From: Chimonanthus salicifolius
Lineage: Eukaryota > Streptophyta > Magnoliopsida > Laurales > Calycanthaceae
Assembly: GCA_013350335.1 (NCBI GenBank)
Contig: CM023542.1
Coordinates: forward strand, 3,588,025 to 3,652,024
Direction of reading: 5' to 3'
Length of the DNA: 64,000 nucleotides
The position numbers and the translations under genes are program-made. Of this stretch, positions 12,131-24,200 are shown one piece after another (positions within the stretch are counted from its first letter, which is position 1; every line of letters begins with the position of its first letter). A model generated the notes under the pieces. That model saw only the letters and a program-made list of their open reading frames with translations. It had not been told where the DNA came from and did not search any database.

Positions 12131-12415
12131 TTTTTCCTCATTTATATCCTTTTCCTTGAAATTTTCACCATTTTATTACTATTTATATAATTTTCCGCTA
12201 TCGTAACTTCAAAAATATATTAGAAGATGTAAATGTCCGATATTTTATGAAAAAATTACATATTCAATAAGCTCATAATTATCTGCATTTACTGTAATTT
12301 TTTTGGAAATTTTTTTTTTAAAAGAAAAAAAAAACCAGGGAGGAGAGAGAAAAAGTTCGGCCGATATATCGGCCGGGATATCGGCCCGGCCGATTTTTCT
12401 ACCCCTGATCTCATC

Positions 12416-13350
12416 CGACTAATCATTCGGGTCATGTGCACACCTCCCTGCACACATACACCGAGTTCGTCGATGGGAAATAACCCAGGGGTGCTGGCTA
12501 GGAATTGACTCCAAGATCTAGCTTCCTGGGGCTAGCATCTTGACCGTTGTTTCATCGTTTTTTATTATATGGTATTTGCTAAATAATTAAGAAAAGATTG
12601 GAAGTTCAGTTTAAAAAATTGAATATTATTTTGTTTATAAGTAATTTAGAATAAAATAAAATTGGGTGAAGTGAATACCTACACCACCTACCAAACTTGG
12701 GATTTACTATCCCTCCATGTTGTGCGTCGTACTCCTGGTTATTTATATAATTTTTTTCTCAAAAATTCATTCATTAATATTATTTAAAACATTCTTATAC
12801 TCCACTAATTGAAAATTAAGAAAATGAATTTAAAATTAGTGTAAAATTTTGGATTTTGATTGGTTTATGGCTAAATAAAATCTAGTTCAATATCTACGAA
12901 CCAGGCCTTGTCTGGCTCAGCATGTGCACCCATCTAGTTCAATATCTACGATTACAATATCTGAGGAATATCAGTCATAAGGTCTTGTGTTATTTATTTT
13001 ACAGTATGGAGTATGGACATTTCGGTCAGTATACCTGAAATGTCTGTTTATATATGACAAACTCTGAGTTGGCCAATATCTCGGCTAATATCGACCTGAC
13101 TCGGACAAAAAAAAATATATCGGCCAAAGTTCTGAATTTCGGCTGATACTTAAAACTCGCGTTTGGCTAGACTGAAATATTTAGTGGTGGCTGAAATTGA
13201 AATATCGGAGCTGATTCAATGCAGATGATTCAAAGTTGCAAACGGGAGCTGTTTAATACTATGTATCTGCAGTTGTGATGCCTAGTTTTTGACGATCAAA
13301 ATCTGACGTTTTTGTTATTTGTGTTAAAATCTTTATTTTTGTTTAACATA
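12416..13350. other. Intergenic DNA with degraded SINE and CGGCC-type remnants
   Basis: About 12425-12560 resembles a tRNA-derived SINE read on the minus strand (B-box-like gagtcaattcc); related minus-strand sequence recurs near 32265-32410 and 36020-36110. About 13070-13160 holds worn copies of the ATCGGCC motif (ggccaatatctcggctaatat, tatatcggcca). No gene is seen. Confidence 0.4.
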
Positions 13351-13363
13351 AATAAAGTATTAT

Positions 13364-13481
13364 TCTGCGGATCCGATCTTCCATGGTCTAACATTGGTGT
13401 GGCTTAGGGGTAGTGGACTCATCCATAGGAGTTTTACGCTGAGTATCTTGCGGTTTTTCACACGTAAATTTAAGAAAAAAA
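13364..13481 (+). mobile_element. SINE copy, 118 bp, 13-bp TSD
   Basis: Target duplication aataaagtattat at 13351-13363 and 13482-13494. The 3' half (gagttttacgctgagtat ... cacacgtaaatttaag plus A-run) matches the SINE at 13651-13780. The 5' tRNA-like half is more diverged (gtggcttaggggtagtgg). Confidence 0.82.
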
Positions 13482-13650
13482 AATAAAGTATTATCTTCGT
13501 AAGTAAGGAAAACTTCTCTTTTTTTTTTTTTCATTAAATTTTTCTATCTCCATGTAGGAAATGGATTAAGAAAAGGAAAATGTTTCATTTCTTATTTTGT
13601 TGGCAAAGAACCTTTTTTACGTAGAAGAAGAGAGAAGATTTTCATTTTCC

Positions 13651-13780
13651 CCATATGGGTGTAGTTCAGTTGATTACCTCCCGCCTTAGGAAGCGGGAGG
13701 TCACGGGTTCAAACCCCCACTCATGGGAGTTTTACGCTGGGTATCCCGTGGTTTCCCACACGTAAATTGAAAAAAAAAAA
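13651..13780 (+). mobile_element. tRNA-derived SINE, 130 bp, 15-bp TSD
   Basis: Target duplication agattttcattttcc at 13636-13650 and 13781-13795, both copies identical. The head is tRNA-like: A-box region tagttcagttgat and B-box gggttcaaacc, with a possible anticodon-arm stem cctcccgcc/ggcgggagg-like. The body gagttttacgctgggtatcc is shared with the copy 170 bases upstream. The tail is a run of about 12 A. Confidence 0.9.
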
Positions 13781-13795
13781 AGATTTTCATTTTCC

Positions 13796-14755
13796 ATGCT
13801 CTTTATTTTTAATTATTGAAAAATGACAACCTCAAAAGAAAAATAAATAAATTTTAAACCGATAACATTCATGAGTCCTCGACTTCATTCTGGCCCCACA
13901 AACCTTAGAGTCTCAACTTGGCTCATTCACTACCCTAACTTTTGTGACCCCAGTAATTTACTATGTCCTATGCTGCAGGACTAATTGGTTTACATTGATA
14001 TAGAGTGTGTAAAGTTTTAGGATCAATTGATCATACAATCCATATGATCTAAGTCTTTTAAGTTTCAATAGATATAATCGTTGATTTTTAAAAATTTCAA
14101 AATCATGGTACAGAATAATCAGAAGATGGGGAAACTTCATACACACACTATTCATAACTTTTTTTATATCACAGCCAACCAGGTGAGGCCCAAGAATCAT
14201 TTAAAAGATAGTCTCAATATTATAAAGTACGGGTGACGCAACCCGAGAAATCGAATGGGTTGGATTTTACATTTTTAAAATTAGGGTCAGGTTGGGTTGA
14301 ATGAAAAAACCCAAATTAAATTCAGGTCGGGTCGGGTTAAGTTTTTTTAAAATTAACCAGACCCAAACCGACCAGAATTTTAACTCGACTTGACTCAGTC
14401 AAAAAATTTAATATAGCACCTGAGTTGAGTCAGGCCAGCAATTTGGACAAGCATTCGAGTGGAGTCGGGTTAGCAATTTAGATTGAGTTGGGTTAAGCAA
14501 TTTGTGTCAGCAATTCAAATTGGACCAATATGTATTCAATAATTTTTATATGAGTTAAATTAAATTTATTAAAATCTAGTCTGAACAGCTCCGAGTTTCA
14601 GCTCTGTTAAAAGGTCTTGTTAGAGCTTTTGTTTTACTATCGTGAGAAAGTGCCATCACTTCTAGCAGCAAGCTAGGCTCTTTGAAAATACGAGTCCATG
14701 GATCTCCTATCATTGTTATTGTATTTGTCTCTTGGTCGTGAGTAGCGGGTTTAAT
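13796..14755. other. Intergenic DNA with an AACCCGA-type repeat
   Basis: No gene. About 14228-14520 is a degenerate copy of the repeat rich in gggtcgggtt / aacccgacc that is better preserved at 37994-38314 and also present near 44949-45180. Confidence 0.4.
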
Positions 14756-14759
14756 TCTT

Positions 14760-15059
14760 GGCCGATAAATATAGGCTAGAGAAAAAAAAAGCGGCCAATT
14801 TCTTCTTTTTTTTCTATATATATATATATATATCAGTTGTGGGCTCGGGCCGTTATCTTGGCCGATATTCGCTCATATCGGATGAATATCGGCCTAGATA
14901 TTGGCCGATAATTTATATTTTTTAAGTTTTTTTTTAAACAACCTTTTTTATTTTTTAAATGATTTTTTTTCAAAAAAAAGCCACCGAGATTTCCAAAAAA
15001 AAAAATTGAAAAGAGAGAGAATTCGGCTGAAATCTCAATCCGGCCGAATTTTCGACCCC
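14760..15059. mobile_element. CGGCC-family hAT-like element, degraded
   Basis: The right end cggccgaattttcgacccc matches, inverted, the CAGGGGTCRAAAATTCGGCC terminus of this family. The interior has several gatattcgctcatatcgg / gaatatcggcc motifs and a (TA)n run at 14815-14833. The left end is uncertain and no clean 8-bp duplication was found. Confidence 0.55.
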
Positions 15060-16332
15060 AGTAGCCACAACCTGATTTTAGTTCGAGTTAGGTCGTCTTG
15101 GGCCTTAACTCGACTTAACCAACACAAATTGCACTCTTTTCAAGTCTCCTACATCCTGATGCGCTTTGTATTTCTAAGCACTAAGTTCACCAAATGGTCT
15201 TCTTAGATCTAAATGAGGTTTATTCAAAAAGTATGCAGCAAAATCCAAATGCCCGATAGACATTCCAGTTGGGCTAGCAGACATGGGCCTAGATGGCCCA
15301 TTTGCTGTTGGACTAGATAGGCTCTAGCTCAACTCCAATTTGGCCTCCTACTTCAAAATCTTAAAATTCACTCACTTCAAGTCTCCATTTTAGTCAGAAT
15401 TTTAGACCAAATCTGAGCCAGGCTTGTCCAAACTCGGTCAATTCTATCAACTATTTTTTTATGACCAAAGTGTTCAAGTCTCTTAGAGCACCCGATAAAA
15501 TCTCGAGACATGTAAAAACTTCACTAGTCACACAAGTGGGTGACTCGCTCAACTCTCTCAACTTAACATCCTGTTGACCAAGCATCAAGGCTTCTCTTAA
15601 ATAACTCAATTAATCTTTAAGACATATGCAAATCTCTCTATTCCCACACACCGAATTTTCTCAATTTAACATAAACAGTCAAATTGAGTTTGTCTAGACC
15701 AAATTTTTAACTCTCTCAACTTAACATCCTGTTGAGTCGAGTTGAGTTGGTGGTGGACCAAGTTTCTACATGGTCCAAAGAAGGCTGATCTCTTGAGGGT
15801 CCCACTAGCCCAGGTTGCATTCTAGAAAGTTGAAGATAATGGGGGAGTTGGCAGTCGTGTGGAGTGCACACTCCCTTACGTATTTTAATGGTGTAAATCC
15901 AAGCACTTTCTCCCAGAGTGGCAGTCGATTCAGCAATGCATGAATCCAGCAACCCCATGGATATACGATTGCATTTAATATTAAGAGTCTTTCTTAGTTA
16001 ATATTTATTTATTATTTAAAAAAACAAAGTCCTTAGGTATGATCAGTGGCTCTCTTAGTATAATTATTTTTCATGAATATGCTCAATGTCGAAACCAGAA
16101 TCACCATCGTTGTCATCGTTTTATTGTAATTAATAATTACACCACTATAACCTGATACTTAATCTGTAGGTTAGAGGCCAAGTTGATAATGTCTAACCCA
16201 GTATGTACTTTCTGAATATTGCTCTTTTTAAATCTCTGTAATGAGTTTAACACGTTAAAACGAGATGCAAGAGAGAGCAGAAAGAGAGAGGGTGATTTTG
16301 TTGTAAAGATCAAAAGATATGCTGTTCATAGA
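15060..16332. other. Intergenic DNA, nothing recognised
   Basis: No coding, RNA or mobile feature could be supported. A phrase near 15541-15556 (actcgctcaactctctcaacttaacatcctgttga) recurs near 15711-15735, a local duplication of about 25 bases. Confidence 0.4.
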
Positions 16333-16340
16333 CCGATAAT

Positions 16341-16501
16341 CAGTGTCAGCCCTGAGATATCCTAAAATCTCAGGGGTCCTTAGCAAAACTGTTAAGATGG
16401 GACCCTACTGCAAAAGCCCTAAAATCTCAAGAGTCCTACCGGATGTTATTTTTTTAGACCTATTTTGGGGGGCCCTAGGCGGATAGCCAGAGCCAGCCGT
16501 G
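16341..16501. mobile_element. Short hAT-type MITE, 161 bp, near-perfect TSD
   Basis: Flanks CCGATAAT (16333-16340) and CCGGTAAT (16502-16509) differ at one base of eight. The left end (cagtgtcagccctgagat, then cctaaaatctcagggg) aligns with the left end of the element at 30932. The right end finishes in cagccgtg. It is non-coding. Confidence 0.75.
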
Positions 16502-16509
16502 CCGGTAAT

Positions 16510-17359
16510 TACATAAGTTTGGGACCTCATAAGTAAAATGGGCGAAGCCCAACCATACACATCCAATCCATCCAATGTTTTATAGATAACATTGAAAGTT
16601 CATGTTTTGAGAGTCCAAAAATTCAACTTTAAGACATTGATTTTATTAGATCAATAGATTAAAATACTTGAATTGGTGTCACTTAAGTATGGGTGCAATT
16701 CATAAAGGATAGGTGGTTGTGAAGAGGATGGAGTCTATTGAGTCAGTTGTGGGCCCTACAATGCATTTGTGATCAAGTAATTGTGAAACTCATCTCGAAC
16801 ACTTTCTAGTTTTGTCTCTATAGTAAAATAGTTCGGCGTTCTAGCCATTTTAGTGTTCCATTTAAAAAAAAATGACATACAAATTAAAAACTAAAAGTAT
16901 GATATAACAAGAAGAGAATGGTTGAGGCTGACTACGAACGAGTCTTATATTAGAAATATAGAGGGAGATCTAAATACTTATAAAGGACTTGAGTTATTCC
17001 ACCTAACTGACTAATTTTTTTAGCTGAATACCCAGACCCTAACATATAAAAGTGAAGTACATAACTGAAGAGTCAATCCCATACAAAAAAATGAAAATTA
17101 TAAGCTTCTAGCATTTACAAGATCTAGGGATTTACAGGCCCTTTTACAAATTACATGATTTGTTCTTCCTCTAGGATCTTTTATTCTTCCATCATTCTCA
17201 TTAAACCAAGGAAGGTGATAATAGAAAACAGATACGTACTCCACAGATCATGCTTAAAGGTGTGAATACAGTGCAAACAGAAAGAGTGGACCATCCTCCT
17301 TTACTTCCCACCACTCCACCCCAATCAAATTCTCTGTCCTCTTCACAAGAATTCCATGC
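16510..17359. other. Upstream region of the iron-transporter-like gene
   Basis: AT-rich, with no gene or element recognised. The last 150 bases, which are C- and T-rich, should hold the proximal promoter of the gene starting at 17494. Confidence 0.45.
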
Positions 17360-17367
17360 TATAAATA
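17360..17367 (+). promoter_or_regulatory. TATA box of the VIT-like gene
   Basis: TATAAATA in the context atgctataaatacccttct-like sequence. A start site about 30 bases downstream falls near 17390, after the in-frame ATG at 17383. This supports the ATG at 17494 as the real start. Confidence 0.7.
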
Positions 17368-17493
17368 CCCTCTAGAGGGCGTGTGCCTTCCACACTCCAT
17401 TCTTCAGCCTCTCTCTACTCCTGTTCCTCTGTAATAACCTGTTTCCATTCTTCCACCCTTACTTTTCAAAAAAAAACTCTTCCACCCTTCAGC

Positions 17494-18156
17494 ATGGCAG
17501 TCTTTGAACAATCTCACAATGAAACATCCACTAACAGCACTAAACTATCGATCATCGATGAAAATGGCGATGCTGAGAGTGGGAAGACAGTCCAAGGAAG
17601 TGAAGAAATAGAGATCGACTACTCCCAGAGAGCGCAATGGCTACGAGCAGCAGTGCTTGGAGCCAATGATGGGTTGGTCTCAACGGCATCACTGATGATT
17701 GGAGTAGGGGCTGTAAAGACTGATGCTAAGGCCATGATCTTGTCGGGCATAGCAGGCCTAGTCGCCGGGGCTTGTAGTATGGCAATAGGAGAGTTCGTCT
17801 CTGTTTACTCTCAATTGGACATAGAGAGGGGCCAAATGAACAGAGAGATGGAAGGTGTAGAGAATGAGGGGGCCAAGTTGCCCAGCCCAATCCAAGCAGC
17901 TGCAGCATCGGCTCTGGCATTTGCAGCTGGGGCAGTGGTGCCGCTGTTGAGTGCAGCTTTTATAAGGCAGCATGAGGTGAGGTTGGGGGTGGTAGGAGTG
18001 ACTGTTACTTTGGCTTTGTTGGTGTTTGGATGGGTGGGGGCTAAGCTGGGGAAGGCACCCATTGGAAGGTCATGTGTGAGGGTGTTGGTGGGTGGCTGGT
18101 TAGCTATGCTTTTGACATTTGGGTTGATGAAATTATTTGGGTTTAGTGAACTCTAG
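17494..18156 (+). CDS. Vacuolar iron transporter-like protein (VTL / nodulin-21 type)
   Basis: Single-exon gene of 220 residues. VTL proteins are short relatives of VIT1 and are thought to move iron (possibly Mn) into the vacuole; substrate here is inferred. After a hydrophilic N-terminus come QRAQWLRAAVLGANDGLVST (residues 45-64) and SLMIGVGAV, the VIT signature. AGLVAGACSMAIGEFVSVYSQ (residues 88-107) is next, then the membrane-proximal helix DIERGQMNREMEG and three further hydrophobic segments (about 135-157, 163-183, 194-212). The long metal-binding domain of true VIT1 between the second and third membrane segments is shortened, as in VTLs. An in-frame ATG at 17383 would add 37 residues but lies at the predicted transcription start; the preferred start at 17494 (agcATGGc) also gives the usual family length. 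No frame damage. Confidence 0.93.
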   Translation: MAVFEQSHNETSTNSTKLSIIDENGDAESGKTVQGSEEIEIDYSQRAQWLRAAVLGANDGLVSTASLMIGVGAVKTDAKAMILSGIAGLVAGACSMAIGEFVSVYSQLDIERGQMNREMEGVENEGAKLPSPIQAAAASALAFAAGAVVPLLSAAFIRQHEVRLGVVGVTVTLALLVFGWVGAKLGKAPIGRSCVRVLVGGWLAMLLTFGLMKLFGFSEL

Positions 18157-20740
18157 AAAGGGATCAGCCCAGCAGTCTATGTGTTCTTCTCTCTTCTCTT
18201 TTCTTCTCTGTTTTTCATTGCTCTGTTGTCCTAGTTGCTACTGCTTGCTACTGTTGTTGCTTTCATCTAGTATTGTAAAAATCTCCATAGATGGAGGGTA
18301 AGTCATCATGTAAGCTAAGTATGGAGGAGAGAGAAGGGTATGTAATGGTGTTGATAGATGCATGTAAAGTTTATTTTGTGCATCAATTGAAACTTCAGTA
18401 TTGATCATTTCAAGAACAAGAAGAGTCTCTTAAGGAACTATTCAATTGTTTCAATTCTCCTATTCAGATTAAGAGGTCCCTACCATGGTTTGAATCTCAT
18501 CTACTTCCTTTTAGCTATTCAACTGATACTCTCATGTATACAAATGAACCAAGCAGAATTGACCTATAAATGTGTTAACATGTGAACTATACAATCTTGG
18601 TCTCCACTCTCATCGAAAATAAGTGGTGAAAAAGTATACTAATCTTTTACACATTTAACCAAATGGGCTTAATATTTTGCAAATGAATACGAGTTCAAAA
18701 TGAATAAAATGACCTTTCGACCTAGTCTTTTTCAAATGACGTTGAAAATGAATAAAAATCTTTATTGAATTTGAATTCACCATCAGACATCATTTAACTG
18801 CACATTTCATATATTATATCTCAATTCAACAGTGATTACTTATAAAAAAATATTACTAATATTTTTTTTAATCTAAAATAAACTCTCAATAAAACTAATT
18901 TAATGTGACTTGTGGTGAGGTCGACCATATATGCCCCTCCCCCAAAATGCTTAATGTGCCTCAGTAATCCATTTATCTTTGTTAAAAGCATGCTGGTTAA
19001 AGTGGTTAAAAGATTGGGTGTATTGAGATAGTCGAGGTTTTTTGTTCCTCTGTCTTCCTTTCTTTTTTCTTCTGTATTTGCACATCTAGTGCTTCGGAGG
19101 ACCTTGACCCCGCCCTTTCTTCTGATGATTTGATGACCATGCGTGTGTCAATCTATTGTACATGCTTTGGGCATGTTGACAGGAGTAGAGATTCATGCTT
19201 TGAGCATGTACTTAGTGATAAAGGAATGGTGCACTACAGATTCATGACCTAACTAAAAGAAATACTAGAGCTGAATTAGGCATTTTTTTAATTTTAGAGT
19301 TTAGACTAAATTGAAAAAGGAAAAGTCCAACTCAAATTTAGACCGAATTAATTTTATAATCAAATTTGACTTTGACTTGTTAAACTCTAAGTTACCCTTC
19401 TCTCACCCACCTATTGTGAATACCTTCTTTTAGGTTGTTATGATTAAATCTTATAACTATTATGCTCATAAATGAAACCTTACCTATATAAATATTGTTT
19501 GTCAATTTTGATATCAAATATGTATAAGTATTATTTTTATTTTTTTAAAAATGGGCAATAGTAATCAAAATGCTTAAAAAAAGAACTATATCAATTAGAA
19601 TACTTAATCCAACTTGTTCAAGTCATTTAGGAATTTGGGCTAAAACTGAGCTGGGTCAAGTTTGATTGTCAGGGTAAACTAGGGTTAGATTGGGTCACAA
19701 TCCTCAAATTGTAAAGTTGAAATATAAAAAATAAAATAAAAACTTATTATAAACATATTTTAGTTAAAACGCAGTCATTATCATATAGTATCAAATCATC
19801 AAAAAGTAAAATTTTCCACACAATAAATGTCTGAAAAATCCAAAAATTCTAAGAAAATGGAAAACTAATATTAACAAACACCTTTTATAAAATTCATGTT
19901 CTATATTATCCCATGATAACATGTATTTAAAAAAATTAAGAAAATCTTAAAATCAACCTTACAACCTATATCAATCACAAGCATTATCAATTAACTCTAT
20001 AAACACTCAGTATTAATTCATTAAACTATTTTCAAAAAACAAACAATATAAACATGGTATTACAGCAAAAAAAAATTTAAAAATGGTAAAAATAACTCAA
20101 AGTTGTCAAATCTAAAGGAAAATGAAGTTGGAAAGGAAAATATTTTCAAATGTGTAAAAAATATTTCTAAATCCTCCTAAAGTCATATTCAATACAAGAT
20201 TTAAAGTGATTTTCTTTAGAAAATGATGGGCCAATATCAACTATTTTGTGCACCGTATCATTTTGAAAACCACAGCTGAAAAATGCCTTCTAATAAGCAT
20301 TCGCGTATGGCATTGCTACAGAAAAACTACAGATTTGGAACTCATGATTGCAACTCAGATTTGGACTTCTTTTAGTAAAAGATTTCTTTTAAAGTCATAT
20401 CTGAGTTTCATTAAAAATTTAATTCTAAATTAAAATGAAGACCAACAAAAACAAAAGTTTGTTTAAAAAGTGATACATAAACCATTCACCCCAAGCATCT
20501 TAAGTGCTCTACGAAGAAACAATGATGCTCTTGGAAGAAAGAATATCGATAAAAAAAAACAGAAAAGAAAATCGAGTCATCAATATCAAAGCTCTAAAAA
20601 ACAAAACTAAAGAAATTAACACACATGCAGTAATACCATGTTAGATTAAAACTTCTGCACTCTCCAACTGGGGATACTAACTTCACCCTAGGATGAATGA
20701 AATGAAGCAAGGCTGCTAGAAGCCATCTGATTTTGGAAAA
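18157..20740. other. Long AT-rich intergenic spacer
   Basis: The first 250 bases are the likely 3' UTR of the VIT-like gene (TC-rich, then a TGTAA-containing region near 18340). The rest is low-complexity AT-rich DNA. At 19080-19092 there is gcacatctagtgc, similar to the LINE 3' hairpin described elsewhere but without a following A-tail. No gene is seen. Confidence 0.45.
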
Positions 20741-20741
20741 A

Positions 20742-21040
20742 AAAACTTTGAAAGGTAACCATTTTATTTATTGAGAAAGAATACAAGCCCAAAGCTACCC
20801 AGATCAGCTAGCAGAAGACAGGAACAAGAAAACAGAAAAACAGGCTAAACAAAGACCAAACAGAACACTGATGGGCGTAGCAGCCCTAAGGCCTGGCCAG
20901 GATGTCCAAATCCCCGGAAACCACCACCTCTTTCTGCCAAGAAACCTTGCTTGGCTAGTTCCTCCACCTTATAATTAGCAGATGTGGGTAGATTGGAGAT
21001 GATTAGATCAAAATCTTTCATGGTCTTCCTGATTTCTTCA
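20742..21040 (-). mobile_element. LINE 3'-end fragment downstream of the 65K gene
   Basis: Read on the minus strand: a reading frame with a LINE RNase H-like end (KVEELAKQG), a stop, and a T-rich tail closing with aataaataaaatggttacctttcaaag. This is the same style of 3' end as the other LINE tails in the window. The 5' limit is not visible. Part of the sequence could instead be 3' UTR of the 65K gene. Confidence 0.4.
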
Positions 21041-21285
21041 ATTCTTCAATAAGCCAATCCAAACAAACCCATGTTAATGATATCTGGAGGATTTGATGAA
21101 GTAGGCCTCGTCGGCTTTTGTAGGTCATCCCAATGGCATATGGAACTAGCAGAAAGCATAAATGCAAAGGATGCAAATTCAAGCAATCAGGCCTCTCCTT
21201 TGCAAGATGGAAGAACAGAGTTGCCAGCTGATTGTTGATTGCCAGATACAATGTGGAAGGGTTCTCTTCTCTTGCAGTAATTCCA

Positions 21286-24200
21286 TTAGCTTGATTTGCC
21301 AGCTGTGGGATTACGCCCAAACTGAATGATCATTGGCTTACCTTTGAAAACATACCCATTTACAAGGTTCTGCAAGCAACAGTTACATGTCATTAGCTAC
21401 GGGTTAAAGTGTGAAACCACAATTTTTTTTTTCAAAAAGCCCAAATAGAAAGAACCAAGTTTTTTGTGAATAATTGATCGAAGGTGCTTTTAGCATTTCT
21501 TAAACTCATATTCTGAGCAGCATTCAAAAATAAGGGTAGACTACCAAGAAAAATAGGACTACAAGCAGAGCATCCTACATACTATTTTTAGTTTTCTCAG
21601 TTCCTTATGTTCCCTTGTTTAGTGGTCCAACTATTCATGTGATTGGCTTCACGTATCGATGTCCTGGTGGAAAAATGCAGCTTATAAGATCCTAACATTT
21701 AATCACTGATCTACAATTAGTCACTTTAGGAAATTTCAATAAAAATCCAAGAAAGGCTAAAGAATTCAATGCCTAGAACATCCCAATATAGGAGATGGCC
21801 ATGGCACAAATCCTCCCATTGACAGTGGGAATTGGGAGGGGCAGCAAACATGGATAAATTCTCTCTTTGCTCATTGTTTGACAAATCAAAATAATTTAGA
21901 ACAACAGAGCAGAATGTAGAAAGCAAGATGTTACATGACTACTGAGTTTCTAAAGGAGTAACATCCCAAAAAGAAATGATAGATGATAATTGGCTTTATA
22001 AATTATTTGAAAGCTGTTGCAGGTGAAGATATAGATTAGGAATATCAACATAAAAAGTAACTTACAACATGAATTAAAAGGAAAAAAAAAAGAGAGGAAA
22101 AAACCACCACATCAAAACTAAGGAAAGGACTAAGAGAGAATTGAATAGCACTATATCATTTACATACCAAAGCATGATGGGCAAGATCTACTGATGGAAA
22201 TGTCAAAAATGCTTGACCCCTCATTCGCCCCTCCTGAAATTCCAAATATTCTATTTAATATTACAAAGTCAAACCAAAGACTATAAATTTAGAAGATTAA
22301 ACAAAACTAAGCATGTCATAAAATTTCATTGCATGTCTCAAAATACTTTAAAGATCACAAATAAGTGGGACCAAATTTCAAAACAAAAATGTGGGACCAC
22401 TTGTATAAACTGAAACTCAATCAACCATAAATATCCTCTGACAAGCATCCATAATCACTTTTTACAGAGGTATGGAAAAATACAAAATGTATAATGACAG
22501 ATCATTGAGGTAATGGCAAAATACAAAATGTATAATGGCAGACCATTCTTTATGCAGAAATATGAAAATTAAATTGTATCACCTGCATTAGCTTAACACT
22601 CAGAGCAGATCTAACAGCTTCAACACTACCAAAAAGTGATCCTGCAGTGCACCATATTAGCAAGACCTTGAAACTGTATTCTGGAGATACCCAAATGACA
22701 GAAACCTAGAAACAATTTGAAGTTACATTGCTCACATGTCAGCTTACCAAATATGAAGTAGAAATCATCAACCACCACATCTTTTGCCAAGTTCTTGATG
22801 TAAAGAATGGTCGCGGCATTCCCAGCAGTATAATTCTGCATGAATTCAAAGCCAAAAGGTCATTTTAACAACTTAACCCACTAACGACACTTCTTACGAG
22901 AATGATTATTTTCAATGCTTCTAGGAGAAATGATCCCTTCAGTACATTGAAATGTTTGGCGTGCAGAGGTTCTATCAACACAATAGATGATACTAGCATA
23001 AAAACTGTCTAATAGAATGCAGTGTATTATTAACCCTTTTACATGACTATTCCCCCACTCTTTAATCCTCTACAGGGAACTACAATGAGTTCAATGTATG
23101 TGACCAAGACTACGAGATCCAAGAACCACAACAATAAGATGCAATTAGAGGTAGCCATAGGTTGGAATGACTAATGAATAACAGGTATTGTAATCTATTG
23201 AGAGCTAGTTGGGCACTTTTTGTGAGGCCCAAAGTTACACCCCTCTGCCCCCTCCCTATTGAACACACCCACTATACCCCCTATGAATTGGTTCCTCGCC
23301 TGACATGGCCAACCTTTTCTTTTGAAATGGTAATGGTAATTTTATTAATAAAGCAAGAAAAGGCACTAGAAGTGCATAAGCAAGCAGGAAAAAAGAAAGG
23401 GAAGCCCGAAACCCCTTACACCCAAACAAAACACAGGCCAATACCAGAAGCCCACAACAAGCCAATACACTTTCTATTGGATGAATCCTAAATTCAAAGA
23501 AAGATTACCACAAGGGAATAAGGGAATTGGAACTAAAATAGGACTTGTAATTTAAGAATTGTAAATTCCTCAGTTAGGTTGGAATAGGTTCTTAGAACTC
23601 CACTAAGAAATAAAATGGAACAAATGAAGCCTCTAACAAATGGACTAGGTCTTCAGACCAACTCCACTAGAGGATTCATCTACACCACTCTTTGGCCGCC
23701 ACTAGAAGATTCATATGCTATCATGCTAAGTCCATCAATATGAACATGGAACTTGTATACACATGTAATTTAAACTAACTTATAAATTAATGTAATCGTA
23801 AAGCTTTCAACTTGTGCTCAAATCTTCACATGTATAAGAGAGATTGAGGACTCCCAAGGAAGATTGTTGATTCAAAGCTTAGATCTAATGTATGAAAATT
23901 CCATGTGGGTCATCAAAATTGTGAAAAATTGTTTTTGCAGTTAATAGTATGGGATAAACACATAAAACTGTCGTTCACCACTGGGGAACTGTCTCTGGAG
24001 CCAGTAAAGCAGTTCAAGGGAAGAAGCCCTCTTCACTCCCTCTATCGAAGAAGATCTAGCACCTGCAGAGGGAGGAACCATCATCTCACTGTCTTCCTCT
24101 CATCGCCTCTATTGTTTCGTCTGCCGATTTGGGCATGTGGTTCTCGTCCCAGATCTCCGTTTCTAGGACGAAGACTACATCGCCCAAATCCTTATGTTGC

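Larger units (their letters stand above)
10131..12407. mobile_element. 2.3-kb hAT-like element with TATCGGCCGATA termini
   Basis: Perfect 8-bp duplication ATCTCATC at 10123-10130 and 12408-12415. Termini are CAGGGGTCAAAATATCGGCC on the left and, reverse-complemented, CAGGGGTAGAAAAATCGGCC on the right. Both ends carry clusters of the palindrome TATCGGCCGATA and variants, as expected for subterminal transposase-binding repeats. Inside are a TATA box (10623-10630), a first-exon-like stretch, a GTAAGT donor (10818-10823) and a tandem array (about 11130-12130). No transposase coding region remains, so it is most likely an internally deleted derivative that kept the 5' end of its parent gene. Smaller relatives lie at 34550, 36863, 45485 and elsewhere. 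Confidence 0.88.

Noticed and set aside
13656..13720. Functional tRNA gene
   Set aside because: Good A- and B-box words, but the acceptor stem does not pair and the unit ends in a SINE body with A-tail and target duplication.
17383..17493. In-frame upstream ATG extending the VIT-like protein by 37 residues
   Set aside because: It lies only about 16 bases past the TATA box, so it is probably outside the mRNA; the extension is not family-like.
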